Notes: a model not told the origin generated them from the letters alone. Positions 48,373-58,556 are shown, counted from the first letter of the stretch. The stretch is DNA of 64,000 nucleotides from Schizochytrium sp. CCTCC M209059 (GCA_000818945.1 KN805410.1:1-64000), one strand, 5' to 3'. Made by a program: numbers and translations.

Positions 48373-48736
48373 GACGACGAGTACGAGCACGAGCGCGAGC
48401 GCGAGGGCAAGCGAGGGTTCGTCAGGAGGAGCATGGAGGAGAAGACATGGAGGAGGAGACAGAGGAGGGGACAGAGAAGGAGCAGAGATGATGAAGAGTG
48501 AATGAGAGATGATAAAGGAGAAGAAGAAGAACTTCATGAGTGAGTGAGTATAAGTGAGGGGAGGAGGGAAGGAGGGAGTTGTACGTACTACAGGAACTAA
48601 CGAGAAATGAGGCGAGCGCGAGGGCAAGCAGGAGAGGAGAGGACGAGAGGACACAGTGAAAATGAACGGAAATGAAGGGAGAAATTTGGTTCGACTGATT
48701 GATTGACTGGGACTAAATGTTGTAAATGGTGAAAAG

Positions 48737-48769
48737 TCTAGCACGTGCTCGAAATCTAGCACGTGCTCG
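48737..48769. promoter_or_regulatory. Paired AGCACGTGCT elements
   Basis: TCTAGCACGTGCTCG occurs at 48737-48751 and again at 48755-48769, an 18-base (nearly two helical turns) period. Each copy contains the perfect palindrome AGCACGTGCT with a CACGTG core, the site type bound by bHLH or bZIP dimers. It lies 68 bases 3' of the URC1-type gene and about 950 bases 5' of the transporter start. Confidence 0.5.
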
Positions 48770-48836
48770 GCTGACTGGAGAGACGCAAGAGAATACACCA
48801 CGGCTCGCGAGAGTTGTAGGTGGGGCGACCTTGGCA

Positions 48837-50219
48837 TCAGGCCCCAAACTCGTCGCGGGCCCGACCCTTGGTGTTCTTGAGATCGTCCTCGGAAACCTTG
48901 TAGACCTGGCCGCCGTCGTAGCCTGCGGCAACCTTGGCAGTGATCTCGACCTGAGCGTCCTGGGGAACAAGCTCCTTTGGAATAGGGACGCGCGTAACGA
49001 TCTCGATGCCCGTGCTGACGATGGCGTCGTACTTCATATTGCTCATGGAAATGAACTTGTCGATGCGCGTAATGCCGAGCCAATGAAGTGCGTCTGGCAT
49101 CAGGGACTGGAAGCGGGCATCCTGGACGCCCGCTACAGCAGAAGTACAGTTAAAGTATTCACTCGCCTGGTCGCCGCCCTTTTGCCGCTTACGCGAGTTG
49201 TAAACGAGGTACTTGAGCGTCTCGCCCAAGGCGCGGCCCTCCTTGCGATAGTACAGCACAAAGGAGAGCCCAGGCTTCTTACCCTCCTCCTTTTGCGCGT
49301 GCCGCACGCAGTACTCCATTGCATACGCCAAGTACGGTCTGCAGGTGCAAATGTCCGAGCCGAAAACATCGCTCCCGTTGCACTCGTCGTGCACACGGAC
49401 AGCAATCTCGGTGTCCTTGTCGCCAAGAAGTTTCGGATCGCCAAAAATGTACGCCGTTACGCCACCAATGGGAGGCAAAAACGTCTTTAGGTCCGTGCGC
49501 GTCAGCAGCTCCGGGTACATGCCGCCGCTCTCCGTAAAGAGCAAGTGGCGTAGCTCCGATTCGCTCACGCCAAAGCGCTCCGCAACGACCGGCAGATACC
49601 ACACCGGTTCAATGGCAGCCTTGGTCACCTTGACCTGGCCTGTCTCCGTGAGCACCTCGCCGTCTGGCTTGAGGCGCCCCTCACGAATCGACTCCTTGAT
49701 CTCCGGAAAGTCGATGTGCGCCCGCGTGATGGCAATGGTGGGGCGAATGTCTAGCTTGTCATCTTCAATGTAGTTCTTGAAGGCGGTGGTGACGACGGCG
49801 CCCCACGGGTCGATGGTAGCGATCTTCTTTGGGTCTGACCATGACGGAAAGGGCCCAATGTCGGCCGCGGGTTCCGTGCCGGCGTAGTTTGGGCGATAGT
49901 CCTTGTCCAGAGCGCCCGAGGCGATCGAGAGCGCCCGGTAGATCGAGTACGAACCGCCGTGCGCACCGATCGAGTTGCGCCTCTTGCGCTCGCGAGTCGT
50001 GCATACAATGGGGCCTCGCGTCATCGGGTCGCTGGCTCCCCAGTGGATCGGGATCGGGTCAACGCCAACGCCGGGGTGCGTCGTCACGCTCACGTAGTCG
50101 CCGTACTTGCGACGCTTCGATCCCGTAGACCCCGTAGACACCATCGAGGACGACCGCGCGCGAACTTCATCCTCGGGCTTCGCGCGCGCCTGCGCGGGCG
50201 TCCCATTCTCCTCCGTCAT
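48837..50219 (-). CDS. URC1: URC1-type GTP cyclohydrolase II homologue
   Basis: I chose ATG 50219 (460 residues); upstream in-frame sequence is Arg-rich and lacks conservation. Residues 60-200 carry the extended N-terminal half that sets URC1 proteins apart from plain RibA: VTTHPGVGVDPIPIHWGASD, IRPTIAITRAHIDFPE, VTKAAIEPVWYLPVVAERFG and GGMYPELLTRTDLKTFLPPI. The GTP cyclohydrolase II core follows, with the Zn ligands Cys280, Cys291 and Cys293 in RVHDECNGSDVFGSDICTC, then YYRKEGRALGE and LGITRIDKFISMSN. In yeasts and some bacteria this protein acts in the URC uracil catabolism route rather than riboflavin synthesis (family knowledge). Its partners (URC4/DUF1688, urea amidolyase) are not in the window. 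RibA function remains an alternative. Confidence 0.85.
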   Translation of the reverse strand: MTEENGTPAQARAKPEDEVRARSSSMVSTGSTGSKRRKYGDYVSVTTHPGVGVDPIPIHWGASDPMTRGPIVCTTRERKRRNSIGAHGGSYSIYRALSIASGALDKDYRPNYAGTEPAADIGPFPSWSDPKKIATIDPWGAVVTTAFKNYIEDDKLDIRPTIAITRAHIDFPEIKESIREGRLKPDGEVLTETGQVKVTKAAIEPVWYLPVVAERFGVSESELRHLLFTESGGMYPELLTRTDLKTFLPPIGGVTAYIFGDPKLLGDKDTEIAVRVHDECNGSDVFGSDICTCRPYLAYAMEYCVRHAQKEEGKKPGLSFVLYYRKEGRALGETLKYLVYNSRKRQKGGDQASEYFNCTSAVAGVQDARFQSLMPDALHWLGITRIDKFISMSNMKYDAIVSTGIEIVTRVPIPKELVPQDAQVEITAKVAAGYDGGQVYKVSEDDLKNTKGRARDEFGA

Positions 50220-50562
50220 CCTCCCGCGGGTCTCTCGCGAAAGAAGTCGCGCGCCGTCCACCGCGCCCGGCGCCTTGCGAGCTGCCGCTCTCCGCGCCCG
50301 CGCTCTCCTCGCTCCTCCGCGCGCGCTCTCTCCGCTCGGCCTCGCCCTCGCTCTCGTTCTCGTACTGCTTGCTGCGCGTGCCCTACGTGCGCACAGGATA
50401 TTTCTGGGCGAAGAACATTCGCCGCTCGCCCCTACTTTTTGTGATAGTGCTGGCATAGGAGTCGACTCTCTCCCAGGTAAACCGTAACGGCAATTAGGCG
50501 CTGGTACTACTAGAGAGTGTCCTACCAAATGGTACCAAGTATCGCCGATTCGGATGAGAGAC
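50220..50562. other. Intergenic region between URC1-type and EF-hand genes
   Basis: 343 bases, GC-rich with CTCGC/GCGCTC-like repeats (about 50290-50370). It probably holds the promoter of the URC1-type gene. Confidence 0.5.
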
Positions 50563-53500
50563 TCAACGAGGTGGCTCCTCGACTGTGCTTTGCGCTGTTG
50601 GATTCCGTGCATGTCTGTGGGTTTTGTGGGGATGGGCATGCTCAATTGTGGACGTTGTTGGCGTGCGTTTCTGCTCTTTGCTCCCGGAATGCTTGTGCTC
50701 ATCTGAACGAACAACTGAATCCTCCTTTTGTGTACGCGCCTCCCCCTTGGAGTGCCTTGTGACTTCGCGATTCACCTGTTTACGTGCATGCTCTTCTTCC
50801 TCCCGCTCGTTCCGCTTGCTCACATTATAATTCTCCGTCTCCTTTGCATTTGTCGCTTCCTTTGACTTTGACGACTTCTTCTCGCGCTCGCGTTCCTCGC
50901 TTGAATGCCTTTCGACGGGTTGTTGACTGTTTCTGGCATCGGCATCGGCCATTTCCTCTACTCTATCCTTTCTGCTCTTTTCGCGCTCTCGTTCCTTCCT
51001 TGCATGCCTTTCGACAGTTTGCTGGCTTTTTCTGGCATCAATATCAGCCAATACCTCCGCTCTATCCTTCATCTTCTTCGAACGCTCAGCATTTTTGCTT
51101 GCATGCGATTGATTGGAATCGTGGCTGTTCTGCGCATCGACAAAAGCAATTTCCTCCGCTCTGTTCTTTTTCCGCTTTTCGCGCTCGCGTTCCTCGCTTG
51201 CATGTCTTTCGACGGGTTGTCGGCTTTTTCTAGCATCGACATCAGCCATTTCCTTCACTCTGTTTTCTTTCCGCTTTTCGCGCTCGCTCTCCTCGCTTGC
51301 ACGTCTTTCGACGGGTTGTTGGCTCTTTTTGGCATCAACATCAGCCATTTCCTTCATTCTGTTCTTTTTCCGCTTTTCGCGCTCGCGTTCCTCGCTTGCA
51401 TGTCTTTCGACGGGTTGTTGGCTTTTTCTAGCATCGACATCAGCCATTTCCTCGGCTGCCTTCTCTCTCGTCTGAACATTGGCCAATTCTTCGACGGCCT
51501 CCCTTTTCGTTTCGACACCAGCCACTTTATACTGATCGCCTAAAATATGAGCGTCTTCGTGGGGCGCAGAGGCCGTGTCAGATCCCGGCGGATCGACGCC
51601 ATCATATACGATGTTCTTCGCGTCGTCCCAGGCTAAATGCACCACTTTCAGCTTTGAATCTGGCTCGGAAGCGCTCGGAGCGTCCATGTGCTCGTAAAAG
51701 ACTCCACCCTCGCCGAATGCAAGATCAATAACAGAAACTTGTTTCTGAAGAGAACGATGCACAGGCGTGGGCTTGGGACCAGGCTGTGCATTCTGCACTT
51801 GCGCTGATAGAGTCGATGCATGGGTCTGTGTGTGTTTCCGGGAGCGCCGCTGTCCAAGAGGCGATTGTTTGAGTCTTCTCAAAACCTTGAGCGAACGCAC
51901 CTTGGTGCATTGTTTCTTTGGAGTCCTGTCTGTCTCGTGGTTGATTTGCTCAATCGCAGTGGAAAGTTCCTTGTCGAGATCATCAAGTTCGCGAGTGGAC
52001 GGCCGCCGCATGCTTGGATCGAGCTCGCTTATATCACAGGATTCTGGACCTTGCTGCCGCCGGACTTTTTTTGCGGTCTCGTGGCATGGCTGATTTTTTG
52101 GGGGGTCCGCGCAGTCGCCTCTGTTGCTGCGGTGACGTCCGAAGGTCGTTAGCGCTCTTGTCAGCTCCGCGTATTCCAATGAATCTGTCGCATTACGATT
52201 GATTCTTCGAATAATGGCCAATGCGTCCGCAAGAGTCACGCAGGTCATGCCAAGGGAGCATAGAATGCCTTGCAGCTCGGAAGCGTCGATCGTGCCGTCG
52301 CCCGAAACATCGATCTCCGTGAAAATGTGAATGAAGCATTTCTTGTCCCTTTGCATCGTCTCATACAGTTTTTCCATACCAAGTTTCACGGTCAGCAAGT
52401 GGTCAACAAGGCCTTTGATTGCATGAGGCTGCAGACCGTCTTGCAACGCCATTTTCCAGGTCCTGAACGATCGAAAGACATCCGGTTGCTGCAGACGAGC
52501 GTACACACGCCTTGGAAGCTTTGCACAGAAATCCCGGTAATATGCGGCCTGTCTTGAACGTCGAACGCGAATCTGCCAGGCCGCATACTCGCGTAGCATT
52601 TGGCAAATTTGGGGCGAGATCTCGCGCACAGCGCGCTCTAGCTCAAAATAGGAAAGAACACCATTCCCATCAACGTCGAGGTCGCTGAAGAGTGTGCTTA
52701 CGTCGGCAGCGTCCATCTCGGGCACGAGTGATCCCAAAAGACAACTCAATTCATCGAGAGAAAGCATTCCATCCTCGCACGTGTCGATCGTATCAAATTT
52801 GACCTTGAGTGAGCACATCTCCTGGGCCAGCGCCACACGCACGAGACCAAGCGCTCGTTCGCTGGACGTCAATGCAGCGTACGCTTGTGCAAGATGAGCT
52901 GCTTTGCTCTCTTTAGAAGAAACGTCCGCGGCCCGTGCGTTCCCCTCATGCTCAATTTGTGTAAGCCTCTCAGCAAAACCAGATGTAAGTGAGCAATAGC
53001 CTTCGCACCCTTCGCGAAGCAAAAGTACGAGCTGCTTGCGAGCTTTCAGCCAGCGAACCTTGAGTCTTTGGCTGAGAATCCTCTGCGTCGATGATGCGCT
53101 GGTGAGAGCCTCGGCCTCCATCATCTCTTTCCTTGCAGACCACTCTCGAAAGCGAGCAGCGCTTACCCTTTTTCGATGCTCTGCTCTTGCGTCTCGCGAT
53201 TGAATAAACTCATCAGTCGACTGCTTTTCTCGACGCGCTTGGCGACGTTTTACATGGTGCCATCGGGCGTATTCGTCCAGTGCAAATGCTCGGTCCCGCG
53301 CAAGCTTCTGTGCGTCCTTTAGTCGCTTCTGTGCGTCCTTTAGTCTCTTTTGGGGGTCATGCAAAGCTTGACTGTCTTTCCGCCGGGCGGGCCAGGACGG
53401 TTTTGCTGGGTCGCTGGTGGAGCGAAGAGGTTTGAGCAAGGTTTGGACCTCGAGCGACTTTGGTGAGAGAGGCTCGATGGGCGCACGCATGCATGTCATT

Positions 53501-53760
53501 TCGTCCGTTTTGCGCACGAGTGCCTTGATCTCCGACGCATCTCGACATTTCGGGCGCTTTGCCAGCTCGCGCACCCTTGCGTCCAAGATATGTTTTGCTT
53601 CTCGACAAGGTGCCAGGAGGCAAGCCTGGTTCTGTTGCTCGACGGCCCCAACCTCGCCGGCGTGAATACCAGCGACAAGCTGTCGCTCTACGTGCAAGAC
53701 GGCGAGCGAGGGCCGCGCGCGAGGCCCCATCACGCACCCTGCTCCTCCACGCAATCGCAT
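50563..53760 (-). CDS. EF-hand protein with coiled coil and 33-residue tandem repeat
   Basis: A 1065-residue protein from ATG 53760; the first 50 residues may be wrongly included. Residues 130-250 are basic coiled coil with KRLKDAQ units. EF-hands: a weak one near residue 321 (TIDTCEDGMLSLDEL), a canonical one at 357-375 (DLDVDGNGVLSYFELE), a canonical one at 477-499 (EIDVSGDGTIDASELQ), and a weak one near 525. Residues about 760-960 are a tandem array of about seven 33-residue units (core ADVDARKSQQPVERHASEER). The DNA copies are near-identical with a 99-base period. The tail is Lys/Glu-rich. Calmodulin-like Ca2+ sensing with a long charged spacer is likely. It could be a centrin/caltractin-linked or flagellar protein, but there is no direct evidence. 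Confidence 0.78.
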   Translation of the reverse strand: MRLRGGAGCVMGPRARPSLAVLHVERQLVAGIHAGEVGAVEQQNQACLLAPCREAKHILDARVRELAKRPKCRDASEIKALVRKTDEMTCMRAPIEPLSPKSLEVQTLLKPLRSTSDPAKPSWPARRKDSQALHDPQKRLKDAQKRLKDAQKLARDRAFALDEYARWHHVKRRQARREKQSTDEFIQSRDARAEHRKRVSAARFREWSARKEMMEAEALTSASSTQRILSQRLKVRWLKARKQLVLLLREGCEGYCSLTSGFAERLTQIEHEGNARAADVSSKESKAAHLAQAYAALTSSERALGLVRVALAQEMCSLKVKFDTIDTCEDGMLSLDELSCLLGSLVPEMDAADVSTLFSDLDVDGNGVLSYFELERAVREISPQICQMLREYAAWQIRVRRSRQAAYYRDFCAKLPRRVYARLQQPDVFRSFRTWKMALQDGLQPHAIKGLVDHLLTVKLGMEKLYETMQRDKKCFIHIFTEIDVSGDGTIDASELQGILCSLGMTCVTLADALAIIRRINRNATDSLEYAELTRALTTFGRHRSNRGDCADPPKNQPCHETAKKVRRQQGPESCDISELDPSMRRPSTRELDDLDKELSTAIEQINHETDRTPKKQCTKVRSLKVLRRLKQSPLGQRRSRKHTQTHASTLSAQVQNAQPGPKPTPVHRSLQKQVSVIDLAFGEGGVFYEHMDAPSASEPDSKLKVVHLAWDDAKNIVYDGVDPPGSDTASAPHEDAHILGDQYKVAGVETKREAVEELANVQTREKAAEEMADVDARKSQQPVERHASEEREREKRKKNRMKEMADVDAKKSQQPVERRASEESEREKRKENRVKEMADVDARKSRQPVERHASEEREREKRKKNRAEEIAFVDAQNSHDSNQSHASKNAERSKKMKDRAEVLADIDARKSQQTVERHARKEREREKSRKDRVEEMADADARNSQQPVERHSSEEREREKKSSKSKEATNAKETENYNVSKRNEREEEEHARKQVNREVTRHSKGEARTQKEDSVVRSDEHKHSGSKEQKRTPTTSTIEHAHPHKTHRHARNPTAQSTVEEPPR
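50880..51480. repeat. 99-base coding minisatellite
   Basis: About six copies of a 99-base unit (core GCGCTCGCGTTCCTCGCTTG) within the EF-hand gene. Unit starts are near 50884, 50980, 51082 (diverged), 51180, 51279 and 51378. The three near 51180-51400 are almost identical, suggesting recent expansion. Confidence 0.88.
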
Positions 53761-54144
53761 GTTTTGCTGTGCTGCCAGACTCCATCGCCGGGCTCGCGCT
53801 TGCTGGCGTCATGTTCTCGAGAACATCGAGAACGTCCGCGCCACCTACAGCCGGTGACCATTTCACACACCTAGGCTAGCTGATGTTTTGTCCGTTGTGT
53901 AGACAGACCCCAGGCCGCGACGGATGGGCCGCGGCTCAGCTTTGCCCCTCAGCAGTGAACCTATAAGAGAAATACAACGAGGCCTAGGCCCTAGTAGACA
54001 TGTTGAAAGACGCTGGTTTCATCCGACTCGTAACCATCATGGTACAACAGAGCCAGAGCCTACATCGATCGAGGCCGCTCTCTCTTTTTGCAAATTCATT
54101 CATTCATATTTACATGGGCAGGAGAGAGAGGAACGAAGACACGA
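53761..54144. promoter_or_regulatory. Divergent promoter region
   Basis: Between divergent starts. An AGAACATGACGCC/GTTCTCGAGAAC-type inverted stretch (CGAGAACATCGAGAACG, about 53817-53833) is present. In-frame minus-strand sequence continues to about 53866 in another frame, so an extra exon of the EF-hand gene is possible. Confidence 0.45.
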
Positions 54145-56168
54145 ATGTCTGCTGCGAGCACGACCACGGAAAAGGCTAGATTACACGCAATCGGTAATGC
54201 GTCGGCATCATGGAGCACAGATTCTGCGAAAGCAGCACGGCTCGCAATTTCTATGATGTGCGTCTCTCTCGCTTCGCTGGCAGGAGTCGCAGTCGCTCTG
54301 TGGATGAGATATCCTCCGGTGACCTTGAGAACTGACATGGCAAGAAATCAAACGCATATCCTGCGCCTTCCTCAGCTTTACAAAAGCGACTTGGTCAACA
54401 ACATCCTTCTCTCAAGGCGAATACCCTTGAATGCACTGATCTTCTTTCCAGTCTTTGTTTTTCTTGTCTTTCGTGTTCATCGCGTAGTAATGGTGCTCTG
54501 CATCGTGGTCATCATGTATTCAGGCGTCGCGGTGATTTGGCTCACCACCGAGGTTGTGCCAGACTTGAAGCTCATTCTCGCTCAAGCTTCATTTGTCCTT
54601 CCCACCATCTTACAACGCATTCTACTCCACGTGGCTCGCGTGTTTGGATCGTCAGTCTCCTGTTATGGTTCATCTTCATGTTCGCATCGGGGACCGTCTT
54701 TATCGTCAGTCTTATTCCATCAGACGATGTCGCCGTTCGTTTGGTTGTGTCGGCTATACTCCTCCCTCTCAGCAAAGAATTAATTTCAATTCCGACGCGT
54801 GCACTCGTGCGAGTTATTGTTGAAACAGACTGGCTCCATCACGAGGAAATAAGAGTGCGGAGGGTTTTCGCAATCGTTTTTCCTCTGGCTGTGCTCCAGC
54901 TCTCGTCCGGATTGGCCCGACTTCTTGCTGCAAGTATTGCAGACTGGCGTCTTAATGCTGTCACTATTTTCACCTTGACGTGCGTGGAGATTGTTTTGCG
55001 TCTAACAGTCGTCAAACGCGATCAGGTCCTCATGCAAATGTTGGGCAAGTCCTTGTCGTGTGCGCAGGCGCTCGCAGCAGGGTCCTTCAAAATTGCGCCA
55101 TTACAGTACCGCTCAAACGAATTGCTCACGTCACTTCCTCTTCAGCCAAAAACAATTGGGAAACTACAAAATGAGAAAGAAAGCGAACAAGCTGGGACTT
55201 CACTGGTCATTGAAAACGCTGCGAATCAACTTTCCGTCATTGTACGCGAAAAGAAAATGAACTCTATGGAGGCGACCTCCATCATTCTTATTTGCGAAAT
55301 GCTTAGCGAGCACATGAGCATCCTTTGCGCGACAATAGTCATTATCCTTTTTCGGGATGTTCCACTTCTTTTTCCCTTTCAGACATACACGGATAGCAAA
55401 GACCCGTTCGGAGGAGAGTTCAATTGGACCCGTCAGCTCTTGATTGCATTTGGCATGCTCGTTGGCGAGTTCCTTGCAGACTCAATCTGCATATTGTATG
55501 ACATGAGAATGCACAAGTTGCCGATTGTGGCTACGTGGAAAAAGTACAGCCTCAAGGTACTTGTAATCTGCATCGGGCTATCTTCAATGATCGGCATACC
55601 AGGAATGATCGTGGGCTCCCTTCTGGCTACCGGTACCTCCGCCGAATGCTCTTCGATGAATCTTTGCTATTGCATTCGCACGTCGTCGATGCGCCCGGGA
55701 TCGCTTGGTGAGCGGTACTGCGAGCGGCTGTATCCTATAACCGCAGGCGAGCCTTATGGCATTCAGGCTGTATTTGTTATGGGATTTGAGACGGGCCTAG
55801 ATTGGACCTCGACGCGTCTCGAGTTTGAGCTCATCAGACCTGTCCGCTCAAGCGTTTCACTCGCTACCGTGGTCTCTACGCGACACTACGATGCGTACCC
55901 GGCGAAAGAGGATGCTCTTGCTTTATCCCGCGCAGTTCTCGACAAGGATTTTGCCTTTAGGGACATGCCTGGGATGGTCATTTTCGTGATTGTCGACGCC
56001 AATGATCAAGAGCCGGCGATCCTTGCTCGAAATGGTTCATTGTGCGATGACGCACCACCTATGCTTGCATTGCGCGCACCAACGCCCGCGTTGTTCGCTG
56101 CTGCCGTGAACGAGATTGTCGAGGGACGCAACGTCTCGACGCTTGCGCTCTCTATGATGTGTCCGTGA
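54145..56168 (+). pseudogene. Polytopic membrane protein, copy A, with a 1-base frameshift
   Basis: Copy A of a tandem pair. From ATG 54145 the frame covers the first three membrane segments (MCVSLASLAGVAVALWM, LNALIFFPVFVFLVFRV, VVMVLCIVVIMYSGVAVIWL) and stops matching its paralogue near 54625. The matching sequence then continues in another frame from 54627 (SRVWIVSLLLWFIFMF) to the stop at 56168. Compared with the copy at 56583, exactly one base is missing at the join. Downstream sequence is well conserved, including the extracytoplasmic tail (RERYCERLYP-type motif, ending in Met-Cys-Pro). This may be a sequencing/assembly error, a recent inactivation, or programmed frameshifting. About 670 residues if read across. 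Function unknown; 8-9 helices. Confidence 0.75.
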
Positions 56169-56582
56169 CCTTGTTTGTTTTCTACCTGAAAAATATAAAT
56201 TTCCTTCACATTCTGTTCATTGTCGAAAGGCTATGTAGACCTCGTAGCTGATTTGCTCGCAGAATCGCCTCGAGAAAACCTGTGTCCAGTGTCTTGGGCA
56301 GTATTCTGAAGGTATAGCATACCCCTTGGGAGCCCAACTTTACATGGTGTGTAGTGCACGAAGCTTCCACTTTGCTCGCAAGACTATGTACACACTGCAT
56401 TCCTTCAGTGCAAAGGTGCTCACAACAGACAAAAACTTTGACCACTAGCAGATTCCACTGTGAGGCAGGCAGAGGCCGCCTCAAGGCTAAAGTTAGTAAT
56501 AAGGCAAGGCCAAAGGCTTTGCCACACTGCAACGGACAAAATCTCCATGAAATTTTAGTATCGCGCAAAACTATTCGCGACA
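56169..56582. other. Spacer between tandem paralogues
   Basis: 414 bases, AT-richer than the genes. It presumably holds the 3' end of copy A and the promoter of copy B. No gene seen. Confidence 0.6.
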
Positions 56583-58556
56583 ATGACAGCGGCAATGGCC
56601 GGCGAGGGCGGCACATGGGGTCGCGTGCTGGCGTCCGCGCGCTTCTCCATGGGAGTGGTATGCGCCTCGCTTGCATCCCTCAGCTGCCTTGTCTTGGCCT
56701 TATGGATGAGGTTCTCCCCGGTGAACCGGGATGTTGACATGGCACAAAACGCGACATTCATCTTGCGCCTTCCGCAACTGTACAAGAGCACAATAGTAAA
56801 CGATGTCTTCATGTCAAACATGATCCCCTTGAATAGCGTGGTCTTTTTCCCCCAATTTGTCTTTTTACCCTGTCGCGTGCCGCCGGCAATTATCGCGTTC
56901 TGTTGCACAATAATGACAATTGGTAGCGTCACGTCGCTCTGGCTCGCGATCCATGTCCTCCCATCGCTCAAGCTGCTCTTCGCCCAAGTACCATTTATGC
57001 TTCCCGTAATTATTCTGCGCTTGTTGCTGCCGGGCTCCCAGGTATGGATTGTAAGTCTGCTGTTGTGGGTATTCTTCATCTTTGCCACCTTGACTGTCTC
57101 TGTTATCGTCGCGATTCCTTCAGAAGATATCGACGTGCGATTGTTACTTTCGAGTATCGTGTTACCCTTTGCCAGAGAGTTAACGGCACTTCCGATTCGA
57201 GTAATGGTGCGAGCCATCGTGGGCTCAGGTTGGCTGCGCCATGAGAGTGTTACGATCTATAAAACGTACACGCTGATCTTCCCACTTGGGGTGCTTGCCT
57301 CGATGTCGGGCCTTGCGCGACTTCTGGCTGCAAGTATACCAGATTGGCGGCTCAATGCTGGAGCGATTGTGACGATGACCTGCGTGGAAGTAATCATGCG
57401 CCTCACGCTCGAGGCTCGAGACGAATTTCTCATGAGAGCGCTGAGTAAGATTCTTCCTTGTGCTCGAGTGCTTAGCAAACAGTCATTCAAAATCGTCCCC
57501 AAATCCATTAACGTAGCCGATTTTAATAACGCAAGCGCAAGGGACTGGAGAGAGCAACACGGATCTGAGGCATCCTCACCGCAGAATACAGCGGTCCAAT
57601 TGCGACGTGACAAAAGCTCATCGTTGGACGACGAACAAGGCATGTCCCCAAAGGAAGCGACCTCGCTCATCTTGATTTGCGAAATGATTGGCGAATACAT
57701 GAGCATCATTTGCTCGACGGTAGTCATCCTTTTGTTTGCAAAGACGCCTTTAAACTATCCCTTCCAAGCCTACGCAGACAGCGACGACATATTTTCTGGA
57801 CAGCTGGTGTGGTCGCGTCAGTTATGGGTTGCAGCGGGAATGGTCATTGGTGAGGTTGTTGCCGACACCATTTGCGTTACGTACGAGACCGCGGTGCACA
57901 AATTGCCAGTTTTGGAGTTCTGGCAAAGAATGAGTCCGCGGGTCATTTTTCTCTGTGTCGGAATTGCATCTTCTGTCAGCGTTGCAGCGATGGCAGTTGG
58001 CTCGATCTTGGCAAGTGGGTCCTCGGCTGACTGTACGTCAATGAACATTTGCTATTGCATGGGTACACCCTCCATGCGTTCAGGCTCGCTACGCGAGCGA
58101 TATTGCGAACGTCTGTATCCGCTTTCGGCTGGCGAGCCGTACGGACTGCAAGCTGCCTTTATCACAGGATACGAGACGGGTCTGGAATGGCCGATCTCGC
58201 GAATTGATGCAGAGCTCGTGCAACCTCTACGAGACACGGTCTCTTTGGCAACCGTGATTTCTACCGGCAGTATCGACAGCTTCCCCGCGACGGAGGAATC
58301 ACTCAAGATAGGGCGCTCGATTCTGGACCGAGATTTCGGATTCAAGGAGGTGAATGCGATGGCCGTTTTTGTTCTCGTGGAAGGGATACCCAATGAAGAG
58401 CCAGCAATTGTTGCAAGGAACGGAAGTCTGTGCGAAGAAAGTGTTCCAATGGTGGCTTTGCGCGCCCCGACGGCAAACCTCTTTCGTTTGGCGGTGAACG
58501 ATCTTTTGGGCCACCAGAACGCAAGCTTTTTGCCGTACAGCCACGTTTGTCCATAA
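56583..58556 (+). CDS. Polytopic membrane protein, copy B, intact
   Basis: A 657-residue protein from ATG 56583. Predicted helices: about residues 20-40 (SMGVVCASLASLSCLVLALW), 80-98, 103-124, 130-150, 155-178 (VWIVSLLLWVFFIFATLTVS), 185-200, 228-245 and 255-275, then a soluble acidic linker (310-360), then two or three more (SIICSTVVILLFAKTP; LWVAAGMVIGEVVADTICV; VIFLCVGIASSVSVAAMAVG). The C-terminal 190 residues are soluble with conserved Cys (DCTSMNICYCMGTPSMR; SLRERYCERLYPLSAGEPYG; SHVCP end) and probably lie outside the cytosol, disulphide-bonded. It shares the whole architecture with the frameshifted copy A. I do not recognise the family. Confidence 0.85.
   Translation: MTAAMAGEGGTWGRVLASARFSMGVVCASLASLSCLVLALWMRFSPVNRDVDMAQNATFILRLPQLYKSTIVNDVFMSNMIPLNSVVFFPQFVFLPCRVPPAIIAFCCTIMTIGSVTSLWLAIHVLPSLKLLFAQVPFMLPVIILRLLLPGSQVWIVSLLLWVFFIFATLTVSVIVAIPSEDIDVRLLLSSIVLPFARELTALPIRVMVRAIVGSGWLRHESVTIYKTYTLIFPLGVLASMSGLARLLAASIPDWRLNAGAIVTMTCVEVIMRLTLEARDEFLMRALSKILPCARVLSKQSFKIVPKSINVADFNNASARDWREQHGSEASSPQNTAVQLRRDKSSSLDDEQGMSPKEATSLILICEMIGEYMSIICSTVVILLFAKTPLNYPFQAYADSDDIFSGQLVWSRQLWVAAGMVIGEVVADTICVTYETAVHKLPVLEFWQRMSPRVIFLCVGIASSVSVAAMAVGSILASGSSADCTSMNICYCMGTPSMRSGSLRERYCERLYPLSAGEPYGLQAAFITGYETGLEWPISRIDAELVQPLRDTVSLATVISTGSIDSFPATEESLKIGRSILDRDFGFKEVNAMAVFVLVEGIPNEEPAIVARNGSLCEESVPMVALRAPTANLFRLAVNDLLGHQNASFLPYSHVCP

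Larger units (their letters stand above)
47794..48836. other. Intergenic region with GATGC repeats and paired CACGTG boxes
   Basis: Between two minus-strand genes. It is GC-rich near the transporter ATG, with a GATGC microsatellite (48291-48372), AGGAGG/GAG tracts (48430-48560), and two copies of TCTAGCACGTGCTCG (48737-48769). No gene seen. Confidence 0.6.
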
